Positions 35,527 to 43,035 of a stretch of DNA of 64,000 nucleotides are shown here, one piece after another (within the stretch, counting starts at the first letter, position 1; the number at the start of each line of letters is the position of its first letter). This DNA is from Croceivirga sp. (GTDB lineage Bacteria > Bacteroidota > Bacteroidia > Flavobacteriales > Flavobacteriaceae). The notes under the pieces were generated by a model. That model was not told where the DNA came from, did no database searches, and saw only the letters and a list, made by a program, of their open reading frames with translations. A program made the position numbers and the translations under genes. The stretch lies in NCBI GenBank assembly GCA_028284665.1, contig JANQRG010000046.1, forward strand, positions 1 through 64,000, in the 5' to 3' direction.

Positions 35527-35576
35527 ACGAGCGCTAGCAGGGGGCTACTCATTACACTTTAACGGCATTTTCAAAC
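35527..35576 (+). repeat. RAYT right-flank repeat unit
   Basis: ACGAGCGCTAGC at 35527-35538 is the exact inverse of GCTAGCGCTCGT at 34861-34872. It is preceded by CACTCGTTGCAAACGAG, a small hairpin (CTCGTT/AACGAG). 35545-35576 is the second copy of the 32-base direct repeat (4 mismatches). The repeats mark the limits of the RAYT-associated unit. Confidence 0.7.
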
Positions 35577-35594
35577 CCCTATAGCTACTATAAT

Positions 35595-35726
35595 AGTGAC
35601 GTACGGACAGATGCACGCGCATATACCACTTTGAGGATTGCGGTTATCGGACTTTTTGTTGGGATGATCTTGGTAGCAGTTGATCTGCCACTGAATAACC
35701 TGAACAATGTCCTGGCATACCAATAA
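35595..35726 (+). pseudogene. C-terminal remnant of a membrane protein gene
   Basis: A forward frame reads SDVRTDARAYTTLRIAVIG then LFVGMILVAVDLPLNNLN and ends NNVLAYQ at TAA 35726, with a clear membrane segment. The frame is open back through the RAYT right repeat, and no start codon or N-terminal part is present. It looks like the 3' end of a gene whose 5' part was lost when the RAYT unit arrived. Parent family not recognised. Confidence 0.4.
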
Positions 35727-35749
35727 ACTATTGCAGATAATTCAAACAA

Positions 35750-35773
35750 AAAAGCCGTCGTTTGACGGCTTTT
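35750..35773. terminator. Bidirectional terminator between gene remnant and tRNA-Met
   Basis: AAAAGCCGTC pairs with GACGGCTTTT over a GTTT loop. Flanking A and T runs allow it to work in both directions. On the minus strand it starts two bases after the tRNA-Met 3' end. Confidence 0.8.
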
Positions 35774-35774
35774 G

Positions 35775-35848
35775 TAGCGAGAGGGAGACTTGAACTCCCG
35801 ACCTCAGGGTTATGAATCCTGCGCTCTAACCACCTGAGCTACCTCGCC
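35775..35848 (-). tRNA. tRNA-Met (CAU), elongator type
   Basis: The minus strand folds as a cloverleaf: acceptor GGCGAGG/TCTCGCT, D stem GCTC/GAGC, anticodon loop TTCATAA, T arm GGGAG-TTCAAGT-CTCCC, discriminator A. CCA is not encoded. The Watson-Crick closed 1-72 end (G-U) and D-loop AGGTGGTTA are elongator-like; tRNA-Ile2, which also has a CAT gene anticodon, cannot be strictly excluded. A partial second copy lies upstream on the same strand. Confidence 0.93.
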
Positions 35849-35885
35849 ATTACGCTTATTTTGTCAGTTTATGAATTCTGCGCTC

Positions 35886-35961
35886 CCCACCCGAACGTGC
35901 CCCGCCGGAATGATATCGTCGGGCCGGCGTTCGGTACGCCCGCCTGAACAGAACGGGCAGG
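35886..35961. repeat. 76-base palindrome-rich insertion in the tRNA copy
   Basis: GC-rich, unlike its surroundings. CCGAACG (35891-35897) pairs with CGTTCGG (35928-35934), and GCCCG pairs with CGGGC near 35938-35957. It sits between the halves of the D-loop region of the tRNA copy. Confidence 0.7.
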
Positions 35962-35974
35962 TAACCACCTGAGC

Positions 35975-35994
35975 CCTGCCTGACGGCAGGCAGG
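35975..35994. repeat. 20-base hairpin insertion CCTGCCTGACGGCAGGCAGG
   Basis: A perfect eight-base stem (CCTGCCTG/CAGGCAGG) with an ACGG loop, inserted cleanly between GAGC and TACC of the tRNA copy. Removal restores the tRNA sequence exactly, which shows that this is an insertion. Similar GC-rich palindromes are dispersed in some flavobacterial genomes. Confidence 0.75.
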
Positions 35995-36135
35995 TACCTC
36001 GCCAAATTCTGTTTAAGCGGGGGCAAATATAAAGGTTAATTTCCGCCTGTTCAAAATTCGTTATTATTTTATTTTTTGGAATTTATTTTTTTATATTTCC
36101 CAATTATAACTGTTAATACGTAAAAGGCGTTACGC

Positions 36136-36519
36136 ATGGGTGATAAAGTTAAGTTTGAAATGGAGTTTGTGATTCAGTCATCACCACAGCTACTCTACCA
36201 ATATATTTCTACGCCTTCAGGGCTGTCCGAATGGTTCGCGGATAATGTCAATTCCAGGGGAGAGATCTTTACCTTTATTTGGGATGGAGCAGAAGAAGCA
36301 GCAAAATTGTTAAAACGCAAAACAGATGATTTTGTGCGCTTCGCCTGGGAGGAAAACGATGATTCCAGTTTTTTTGAAATGCGGATCATTGTGGATGAAA
36401 TTACTAAGGACGTTTCTTTGTTCATATCCGATTTTTCCGAAGAAGATGAGATGGAAGAGGCTAAAATGCTTTGGCGTAATCAGATTGCCGATTTAAAACA
36501 AGTACTGGGTTCTTCCTAG
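36136..36519 (+). CDS. START-like domain protein
   Basis: A 127-residue helix-grip protein: MGDKVKFEMEFVIQSSPQLLYQYISTPSGLSEWFADNVN is the typical AHSA1/START-like opening, followed by strands (IFTFIWDGAEEAAKLLKRKTDDFVRFAWEEN) and a C-terminal helix (EEAKMLWRNQIADLKQVLG). The family in Bacteroidota is a conserved single-copy cytoplasmic protein with no established ligand. It lies 48 bases before a class IV aminotransferase gene and is probably co-transcribed. Confidence 0.85.
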   Translation: MGDKVKFEMEFVIQSSPQLLYQYISTPSGLSEWFADNVNSRGEIFTFIWDGAEEAAKLLKRKTDDFVRFAWEENDDSSFFEMRIIVDEITKDVSLFISDFSEEDEMEEAKMLWRNQIADLKQVLGSS

Positions 36520-36567
36520 GAACAGTGGATTGTACCCCATCGCTCAAAGACGAAATGGCTAGACTTT

Positions 36568-37416
36568 ATGGTTAATTACAACGGGGAATTACTTTCCGAT
36601 GCTACCGATTTTTTTAATCACACCAACAGGGGTTTTCGATTTGGAGATGCTCTTTTTGAAGAAGTTCGGGTAATTCATGAACAACCGATATTTCTGGAAG
36701 CGCATTATTTTCGACTCATGGCCGCCATGCGTATGCTACGGATGGAGATTCCTATGAATTTTACCATGGAGTATCTGGAGCAAGAGCTTCTAAGAACGAT
36801 TCGTGCCAATGTCTGGGAGACCAGCCCGGTCTTAGCCAGGATCACTTTCTTTCGAAAGGGCGGGACCGAGCTTGCCGCCGTTTCTGATGAAGTAGCTTTT
36901 TTAATAACGGGAAGTGTCCTGAATTCTCCCTTTTATACATTATCCAGCTCTCCCTATCCTGTAGAACTTTATAAGGATTTTTACGTAAATGCGGATCTAC
37001 TGTCCAATTTAGACAGCTGTAACAAGTTACTGAACACCCTGGCAAGCATCTATGCCAAAGAAAATGGCTATACGGATTGTTTACTGATAAATGGCAATAA
37101 AAATGTAGTAGCCAGCATTTACGGGAATCTTTTTTTGGTCAGTGGGAATGAGATTAAGACCCCACCCTTACAAGATGGGTGCACCAATAGCGTGATTAGA
37201 AAAGAGCTCATAGCCATTATTCAGGCCTCCGATCCGTTTGAATTGCGGGAAGATTCAATTTCCCCCTTTGAACTACAAAAAGCCGACGAACTCTTCGTAG
37301 TAAATGTCAAGGACGGGATACTTCCCATCACGAAATACCGAAAAAAGGAATATTCAACAACAGTAGCCGGCAACCTGCTTGGAAAACTGAATGCTAAAGC
37401 GCGATTGTCTAATTGA
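36568..37416 (+). CDS. Class IV aminotransferase (branched-chain aminotransferase/aminodeoxychorismate lyase-like)
   Basis: 282 residues of PLP fold-type IV. It begins MVNYNGELLSDATDFFNHTNRGFRFGDALFEEVRV. The PLP Lys position is in LLSNLDSCNKLLNTLASIYAKENGYTDCLLIN, and the later substrate loop is VVASIYGNLFLVSGNEIKTPPLQDGCTNSVIRKELI. The GxLxGxxR signature is not intact, so the substrate is uncertain; a 4-amino-4-deoxychorismate lyase or a D-amino-acid enzyme is possible. Its 3' end overlaps the convergent yqgE gene by eight bases. Confidence 0.85.
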   Translation: MVNYNGELLSDATDFFNHTNRGFRFGDALFEEVRVIHEQPIFLEAHYFRLMAAMRMLRMEIPMNFTMEYLEQELLRTIRANVWETSPVLARITFFRKGGTELAAVSDEVAFLITGSVLNSPFYTLSSSPYPVELYKDFYVNADLLSNLDSCNKLLNTLASIYAKENGYTDCLLINGNKNVVASIYGNLFLVSGNEIKTPPLQDGCTNSVIRKELIAIIQASDPFELREDSISPFELQKADELFVVNVKDGILPITKYRKKEYSTTVAGNLLGKLNAKARLSN

Positions 37417-37969
37417 GAATAGGGTTTTCGGGAGAATTCGACCAGATGAGATAATCACCCCCCAATTCGATCATTTTTTCTTTCCAGAATGCAGATGACG
37501 ATTTTCGAATAATATCGCTCTGATATTGGTTGGGAGCCACTACCCAGGATTTTGATAGTAATTCCTGATCCAATTGCAGCGAAGCCCAACCGGAGTAGCC
37601 CAGAAAGAAACGAATATCGTTTTCTGTTATCGTGAGATCATTAATGAGTTCAATGGTACGTTCAAAATTTCCACCCCAATAAATACCATCAGAAATCTCA
37701 ACACTCCCTTCGATCAACTCGGGTACCTTATGAATAAAGTAGAGATTATCTTGTTCTACCGGTCCCCCGTTGAACACCTTAAAAGAAACTTTGATTTCAG
37801 TCACCAAATCACAAATGTCATATTCCAGGGGTTTGTTCAGGATAAACCCTACCGACCCCTCTTCGTTGTGTTCAGCGAGTAAGACCACAGACCGGTTGAA
37901 AGAAACATCTCCGGTTAATGCAGGTTCAGCAATCAATAATTTGCCTTTTTTTGGTGTTGGAGCGGCCAT
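37409..37969 (-). CDS. YqgE/AlgH family protein
   Basis: About 186 residues of the DUF179 family. Landmarks: KKGKLLIAEPALTGDVSFNRSVVLLAEHNEEGSVGFILNKPL, VFNGGPVEQDNLYFIH, IYWGGNFERTIELI and RFFLGYSGWASLQLDQELLSKSWVV. The ATG at 37969 is preferred to a TTG six codons upstream. The biochemical role is unknown; AlgH in Pseudomonas is linked to regulation. It is 3'-overlapping with the aminotransferase and followed on its strand by nothing close. Confidence 0.93.
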   Translation of the reverse strand: MAAPTPKKGKLLIAEPALTGDVSFNRSVVLLAEHNEEGSVGFILNKPLEYDICDLVTEIKVSFKVFNGGPVEQDNLYFIHKVPELIEGSVEISDGIYWGGNFERTIELINDLTITENDIRFFLGYSGWASLQLDQELLSKSWVVAPNQYQSDIIRKSSSAFWKEKMIELGGDYLIWSNSPENPILN

Positions 37970-38033
37970 TATGTAATCCAATTGCAATTAAATGTAATGT
38001 AATATAGCATAAAATCAAAAAACAGCCCTAAAC

Positions 38034-38061
38034 AAAAAAGCACCCCAATTTTGAGGTGCTT
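38034..38061 (-). terminator. Rho-independent terminator of the HU gene
   Basis: On the minus strand AAGCACC pairs with GGTGCTT over a 10-base loop and continues into TTTTTT. It lies about 20 bases after the HU stop codon. Confidence 0.85.
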
Positions 38062-38082
38062 AAGAAACTGAAAGCATATTTT

Positions 38083-38355
38083 TTAGTTTACCGCGTCGCT
38101 GAGCTCAGAACCCGCTTTAAACTTTACAACATTTTTTGCAGCAATTTGAATAGTCTGCCCGGTTTGAGGATTTCTACCTTCTCTGGCGTTTCTTTTAGAA
38201 ACAGCCCATGAACCGAAACCTACCAAAGACACCCTGTTACCTTTTTTAAGGGATCCCTCAACATTGCCCAAGAAAGATTCCAATGCTTTTTTAGCTGCTG
38301 CCTTAGTAATCCCTGCGTCAGCCGCCATTGCATCGATTAATTCTGTTTTGTTCAT
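38083..38355 (-). CDS. HU family DNA-binding protein
   Basis: A 90-residue histone-like protein that bends and compacts DNA as a dimer. MNKTELIDAMAADAGITKAAAKKALESFL is the helical start; VSLVGFGSWAVSKRNAREGRNPQTGQTIQI is the beta-arm region with the RNP-type (RNPQTG) tip; KAGSELSDAVN ends it. It is monocistronic, with a strong promoter at 38400-38429 and a terminator, as expected for an abundant nucleoid protein. Confidence 0.97.
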   Translation of the reverse strand: MNKTELIDAMAADAGITKAAAKKALESFLGNVEGSLKKGNRVSLVGFGSWAVSKRNAREGRNPQTGQTIQIAAKNVVKFKAGSELSDAVN

Positions 38356-38399
38356 AATTGAATTAAATTAATTGTTGTTAAAAAAACTTTAATGCTGAA

Positions 38400-38429
38400 C
38401 AAATTTATACGGAATTGGCGTTGAACCAA
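38400..38429 (-). promoter_or_regulatory. Bacteroidota-type promoter for the HU gene
   Basis: On the minus strand TTG (38427-38429) is followed, after 19 bases, by TAAATTTG (38400-38407), an exact match to the TTG/TAnnTTTG consensus. Transcription would start near 38393, leaving a leader of about 38 bases before the HU ATG. Confidence 0.8.
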
Positions 38430-38532
38430 GTAAAATCAAGGGAATTCAGGGTTTTTGTTGATAACTTGGAGTGTTTGTTGATAAAAGCCCCAATTTTTGC
38501 GCTACTTCCGGTAACCCAGTAATCGTCTGGCT

Positions 38533-39495
38533 TCAGAAGACATAGGCACCTGAATGTATTTGAAATCCATTTAAAACCTCCGATACATGCATTCTACGTT
38601 TTCCCGGAAGTTGAATTTCTTTGAGTTCTAAAAACCCATCTTTTACCGCAACTTTCATGTTCCTATCCGCTATAAGAATCTGCCCGATCCGCAACTGATG
38701 GTGGGCAACAATTGCAGTAGCCTGATAGATTTTTACGACCATCGTGGTTTCTCCATTTTTAAGAGAGGTCCATGCGGTAGGGTAAGGACTTAGTCCCCTA
38801 ATATGATTATGGATTTCCTCCAGGGTAAGGGTCCAGTCAATTTTACAGGTCTCACGATGGATCTTTGGTGCGGCCTGGAGTTCTCCCTTCATAGGTTGTG
38901 CAACAGGGGTTATCGTATTAGCCGCGATCGCTTTTACGGTTTCAATAATCAGGTCAGCGCCAACAACCATTAATCGATCATGTAATCCACCGGCGGTCTC
39001 TTCCGGAGCTATTCCAATTTTTTTTTGAAGGAGTAAGGCACCGGTGTCAATTTTTTCATCAATAAAAAAGGTAGTTACCCCTGTTTCGGTTTCTCCGTTA
39101 ATAATAGCCCAGTTGATTGGTGCCGCCCCCCGATATTGGGGAAGCAATGAGGCGTGTAAGTTAAATGTACCGTATTCCGGCATGCTCCACACTGCTCTGG
39201 GCAACATTCGAAAAGCGACAACGATTTGTAAGTTGGCTTGTAAGCCGCGAAGCGTTTCGAGAAATACAGGGTCCTTAAGATTGGTGGGCTGTAATACCTG
39301 GAGTCCTTTGGCCTTTGCATAGGTCTTAACCGCAGATTCCTTCAACTTTCTTCCTCTCCCTGCCGGGCGGTCTGGTGCAGTGATCACCCCAACGACCGAA
39401 TAACCCTCTTCTAGTAGTCTTCGCAACCCTTCCACAGCAAATTCCGGGGTTCCCATGAATACAATCCGCAAAGCTTCATCAGTGTTTAATGCCAT
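38533..39495 (-). CDS. fmt: Methionyl-tRNA formyltransferase
   Basis: Transfers a formyl group from 10-formyl-tetrahydrofolate to initiator Met-tRNA. 320 residues. Landmarks: LRIVFMGTPEFAVEGLRRLLEEGY, DRPAGRGRKLKESAVK, FNLHASLLPQYRGAAPINWAIINGETETGVTTFFIDEKIDTG with the catalytic Asn, His and Asp, and a C-terminal OB-fold (FLELKEIQLPGKRRM). Its start overlaps the recQ stop by 17 bases, so the two are coupled. Confidence 0.97.
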   Translation of the reverse strand: MALNTDEALRIVFMGTPEFAVEGLRRLLEEGYSVVGVITAPDRPAGRGRKLKESAVKTYAKAKGLQVLQPTNLKDPVFLETLRGLQANLQIVVAFRMLPRAVWSMPEYGTFNLHASLLPQYRGAAPINWAIINGETETGVTTFFIDEKIDTGALLLQKKIGIAPEETAGGLHDRLMVVGADLIIETVKAIAANTITPVAQPMKGELQAAPKIHRETCKIDWTLTLEEIHNHIRGLSPYPTAWTSLKNGETTMVVKIYQATAIVAHHQLRIGQILIADRNMKVAVKDGFLELKEIQLPGKRRMHVSEVLNGFQIHSGAYVF

Positions 39496-41377
39496 ATCTG
39501 TTCTGTTTTCCTAATATAAGTTTTCCATCCTCTAGCATCCGCCGTATTGTTTCCAATAGCTGTTTTTCCTCAATATCAAGGGCTGCTGCAATACCCCTGG
39601 AGGTCTTTTCTCCACCTTCCAAAACACCTAATATTTGAGGTTCCAAACTAAGAATAGGGGAGGTCTTACCCATTTTAACCTTACAAATATCACATTGTCC
39701 ACAGTCTTTTGTAGTTTTTTCCCCAAAATAATCCAACAAATACCGGGGCCTGCAATAGGTGGTGTTTTCAGCATACTCCAGCATCCGATCCAATTTGCTC
39801 CTTTTAGTGCGATTTAACCCCTGGATACGATTGGCAATTGCATTGATGGTAGCATCATCTTCCCTGGGCGTTAGAAAACTTATTTGCAAGTCGTTGTGGT
39901 GGGCGGTAAAAACAGCCATCTCATCCCGGTGCAAATGTTCCAAGGTCTGCATAATGTACTGCTCCGGAACACCGGTTTTCTTTGCCATACGCGGAATATT
40001 GATTTTGGTATCAAAATCAAATAGTCCGCCATAGGTGCGTAGCAGACTTTGTACTATCCCCGCCCTTTTTTGGTGCTTACTCATCCAGTGGAACAAGGAT
40101 GCTTTGGGCGCTGTGATTTTCAAGGTCGTGTTTTGTTGGGAGGATAGCGATAACATAAGCACTCCGTTTTGATCCAATAGTCGCAAAGCTGACCATGATT
40201 TTGAGGTAGGAAGTTGATAGCTTTGGCAAAATCGATCAAGGTTGAGGCCAAACACTTCGTCACTTCGTTCCCCAAAAGCGATTTGAAAATAGCTACACAG
40301 TTTTCGGTATAACAGCTTAATAAAGTTGAGATCCGGTATATTTTCCAGGAACTGACGTCTGATATTTGCACAATCGGCTTTATTTGTCAACAAGATGGCC
40401 TGTGCAGTAGTACCATCCCTTCCTGCCCTGCCGGCTTCTTGAAAGTAGTTTTCAATACTTTCCGGAATTTGATAATGAAGCACCATACGTACATCGGGCT
40501 TATCCACACCCATGCCAAAAGCGTTGGTTGCTATCATTATTTGCACGGTATTACTCAGCCAAGCCGTTAGTTTTTCCTTTTTTTCGATCCGGGAAAGGCC
40601 TCCATGGAAGTGAGTAGCGGTTTTTCCCTTTGTATTTAAATAGTTGCTCAGGTCCAGGGTGTCTCTACGGCGTCGGACGTATACAATGGCGCTGTCGGTA
40701 GTATTTTGCAATCGCCTATGTAATTGATACCGTTTGTCCTCCACCTCGTTAACCTGAAAGATGATGTTGCTTCTGGAAAACGAATCCCGAAATACTTTGG
40801 CTTCCTGTATTTGAAGATTTGCCAGGACGTCCAGAACGACTTGAGAAGTTGCTGTAGCGGTAAGCGCTATAAGGGGTATCCCGGGCTGAATTTCTTTAAG
40901 AACGGCACATTTTCGATACGCTGGCCTGAAATCATGTCCCCACTCCGAGATACAATGGGCTTCATCTATTGCAATCAGGTTAACATTCATATGGCGAATG
41001 CGTTCCTGTACCAAAGGCTGTTCCAACCGTTCCGGAGAGAGATATAGAAATTTTGTTTTTCCATAGATACAATTGTCCAAAAGGATGTCCAGTTCTTTCA
41101 GGGATATCCCTGCGGTGATGGAAACCGCTTTTATTCCTTTGGCTTTTAAATTGCTTACCTGGTCTTCTATCAATGCCACCAGTGGAGAAACTACAATACA
41201 CAGTCCATCCTGTGCCATGGCCGGGATTTGGAAGCACACAGACTTACCTCCTCCTGTAGGGAGCAGTGCCATTACGTCCGCACCGTCCAGCAGAGTGTTA
41301 ATGATGCTTTCCTGGGATCCCTTAAAAGAAGTGTAGCCCCAATATTGCTGTAAAATGGCCTTCGGTGACAGTAGCAC
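39479..41377 (-). CDS. recQ: ATP-dependent DNA helicase RecQ
   Basis: 632 residues. 3'-5' helicase for recombination and replication repair. Motifs: FQIPAMAQDGLCIVVSPLVALIEDQV, Walker A LPTGGGKSVC, Walker B AIDEAHCISEWGHDFRP, TATATSQV, TNAFGMGVDKPDVRMVLHYQIPESIENYFQEAGRAGRDG. The zinc-binding RQC region reads CRPRYLLDYFGE and CGQCDIC. An HRDC domain is not evident, which fits the shorter of the two RecQ types usual in Bacteroidota. It sits between the NTPase gene and fmt. Confidence 0.95.
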   Translation of the reverse strand: MLLSPKAILQQYWGYTSFKGSQESIINTLLDGADVMALLPTGGGKSVCFQIPAMAQDGLCIVVSPLVALIEDQVSNLKAKGIKAVSITAGISLKELDILLDNCIYGKTKFLYLSPERLEQPLVQERIRHMNVNLIAIDEAHCISEWGHDFRPAYRKCAVLKEIQPGIPLIALTATATSQVVLDVLANLQIQEAKVFRDSFSRSNIIFQVNEVEDKRYQLHRRLQNTTDSAIVYVRRRRDTLDLSNYLNTKGKTATHFHGGLSRIEKKEKLTAWLSNTVQIMIATNAFGMGVDKPDVRMVLHYQIPESIENYFQEAGRAGRDGTTAQAILLTNKADCANIRRQFLENIPDLNFIKLLYRKLCSYFQIAFGERSDEVFGLNLDRFCQSYQLPTSKSWSALRLLDQNGVLMLSLSSQQNTTLKITAPKASLFHWMSKHQKRAGIVQSLLRTYGGLFDFDTKINIPRMAKKTGVPEQYIMQTLEHLHRDEMAVFTAHHNDLQISFLTPREDDATINAIANRIQGLNRTKRSKLDRMLEYAENTTYCRPRYLLDYFGEKTTKDCGQCDICKVKMGKTSPILSLEPQILGVLEGGEKTSRGIAAALDIEEKQLLETIRRMLEDGKLILGKQNRYGIKH

Positions 41378-41381
41378 AGGT

Positions 41382-41981
41382 TTAGTTTATGGTCTCTAAC
41401 AAAATGGCAACCCGTTCACTTACGGTTGTTTTTGGTAAGATATTAATTTGATAGCCAAATTGTTGATAGGTGGCCATTAGGTGTTCATGCAAGTCCAAAG
41501 CTTGCTGAAAGCTCTCCATACGTTCATTGTCGGAAGTGAAAATATCCTCCCAGGGCGGTAGTATAAAGATATGCGTATAGCGATGTTCCTCACAGGTTTT
41601 GATGAACTCCTCGGGGTAGGATTGTCCAAAATAATCCATATACGCCAGGACATCTGGCATACCGCGATCAAAAAAGCAAAGGGATTCTGATAATCCCAAT
41701 GCGATTTCAAAATGCGCCTTGCGTCCCTCCAGAAGCGCTTTATTAAATTGCATAGGATCATCAACAAAAACCAGGGGATTCGTCGTCACCGGCTTAGCCG
41801 TCGTTCCCTTTTTGGCGGCTGCCGTCATATCGCGAATAACTTCCGGAAAGCAATAGTATCCCTTGGCTTCCAGGGTTTTTACCAATAGCGTTTTTCCGGT
41901 CCCGGGGGCTCCTGTAATGACAATTTTATTTTTTATCGACCTAAATTTTGAGGCAAATTTATGAATTAGTGGTAAGCCCAA
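41382..41981 (-). CDS. AAA_28-type ATP-binding protein (putative nucleotide kinase)
   Basis: About 199 residues with Walker A TGAPGTGKTLLVKTL followed by GYYCFPEVIRDMTAAAKKG, and CFFDRGMPDVLAYMDYFG as the Walker B/substrate region, the layout of NadR/AAA_28-type small kinases and thymidylate-like folds. No substrate can be assigned. The frame starts at a TTG (41981); no ATG precedes the P-loop, so the start is uncertain. Four bases separate it from recQ, and its 5' end is only 37 bases from the divergent DUF493 gene. Confidence 0.82.
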   Translation of the reverse strand: MGLPLIHKFASKFRSIKNKIVITGAPGTGKTLLVKTLEAKGYYCFPEVIRDMTAAAKKGTTAKPVTTNPLVFVDDPMQFNKALLEGRKAHFEIALGLSESLCFFDRGMPDVLAYMDYFGQSYPEEFIKTCEEHRYTHIFILPPWEDIFTSDNERMESFQQALDLHEHLMATYQQFGYQINILPKTTVSERVAILLETIN

Positions 41982-42018
41982 AATCGTTTACTTCCCATTA
42001 TATTTGCAAAAACAGCTT

Positions 42019-42306
42019 ATGGAAGAAAGCGATTCTAAGGAGTTTTACGATCGGTTGCGGGAGCAACTTTGGGAAGATACGACCTGGCCATCTAATTATT
42101 TGTATAAGTTTATTGTGCCCACTGATACCGAAAAGATCAACTTCATCAACAAGATCTTTGATAATACCGGAGCGGTTATCGAGTCCAAAAAATCAAAAAA
42201 TGGCAACTATACCAGTATTTCTATAACCGTTAACCTAAAAGACCCGGATGAAGTTATTGCAAAATACAAGGAGGTAGCAGTCATTGAAGGGGTAATTTCG
42301 TTGTAG
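42019..42306 (+). CDS. DUF493 (YbeD-like) family protein
   Basis: A 95-residue ferredoxin-like ACT-related protein: FYDRLREQLWEDTTWPSNYLYKFIVPTDTEKIN, SKKSKNGNYTSISITVNLKDPDEVIAKYKEVAVIEGVISL. The ATG at 42019 gives MEESDSKEF; an earlier TTG at 42004 is less likely. E. coli YbeD has no defined role. It is followed by DUF4290 and murA on the same strand. Confidence 0.92.
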   Translation: MEESDSKEFYDRLREQLWEDTTWPSNYLYKFIVPTDTEKINFINKIFDNTGAVIESKKSKNGNYTSISITVNLKDPDEVIAKYKEVAVIEGVISL

Positions 42307-42371
42307 CGCGTGACCGGACTACAACAATTTTCTTATTTTGCAGGAGTTTACAATACTATAAAATCACTATT

Positions 42372-43019
42372 TTGAATTTAGTTGACAACCTAGAATACAA
42401 CACGGAACGTCCAAAATTGTTCATCCCTGAGTACGGGAGGCATTTTCAGAAAATGGTAGATCATGCCGTATCTATTGAAGACCGGGAAGAGCGAAACAAG
42501 GTGGCAAAGGCCATTATTAGCGTGATGGGGAATCTTCAACCCCACCTTCGGGATGTGCCGGATTTTCAACATAAACTTTGGGATCAATTGTTTATCATGT
42601 CCAATTTTGAATTGGATGTAGATTCTCCTTTTCCAATCACTTCAAAAGAAGTACTACAGCAACGGCCGGATCCTCTGGAATATCCCCAGAATCATCCAAA
42701 ATACCGTTTTTACGGGAACAACATAAAAAGGATGATAGATGTTGCCGTACAATGGGAAAAAGGGGACATGCGGGATGGACTCGAATATGCCATTGCCAAT
42801 CACATGAAAAAATGCTACCTCAACTGGAACAAGGATTCTGTTGAGGATAGCGTGATCTTTGATCATTTAAAAGAGTTGAGCGATGGTGCAATAGATCTGG
42901 CGCCTGACGGCGAAAGTCTTACGGATAGCGGTCAGTTTTTGAAGAACAAAAGCCAAAAGTCCAATAGGAATGGCGGAAAAAAAGGCCAGCGCGGGCACCG
43001 CAACAAAAAAAGACATTAA
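42372..43019 (+). CDS. DUF4290 family protein
   Basis: 215 residues; TTG start (MNLVDNLEYNTERPKLFIPEYGRHFQKMVDHAVSIEDREERN) as expected for this Bacteroidota-specific family. The folded part ends near residue 180. A low-complexity basic tail follows (KSQKSNRNGGKKGQRGHRN), likely disordered and possibly RNA-binding. The gene regularly precedes murA in Bacteroidota; here the gap is 16 bases, so they are co-transcribed. Confidence 0.92.
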   Translation: MNLVDNLEYNTERPKLFIPEYGRHFQKMVDHAVSIEDREERNKVAKAIISVMGNLQPHLRDVPDFQHKLWDQLFIMSNFELDVDSPFPITSKEVLQQRPDPLEYPQNHPKYRFYGNNIKRMIDVAVQWEKGDMRDGLEYAIANHMKKCYLNWNKDSVEDSVIFDHLKELSDGAIDLAPDGESLTDSGQFLKNKSQKSNRNGGKKGQRGHRNKKRH

Positions 43020-43035
43020 ACGGCGTCGTAGTTAA

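Larger units (their letters stand above)
35868..36004 (-). pseudogene. Partial tRNA-Met copy split by two palindromic insertions
   Basis: On the minus strand the 5' half of tRNA-Met is repeated 19 bases upstream of the real gene: TGGCGAGGTA, then an insertion, GCTCAGGTGGTT, a second insertion, then GAGCGCAGAATTCATAA, where the copy ends in the anticodon loop. Apart from the insertions and one base (CAGA for CAGG), it matches the intact gene. It has no T arm or 3' acceptor strand, so it cannot be a working tRNA. Confidence 0.82.

Noticed and set aside
41999-42006. TATATTTG as a promoter box for the DUF493 gene
   Set aside because: Matches TAnnTTTG but would leave a leader of only about seven bases, and no TTG is correctly spaced.
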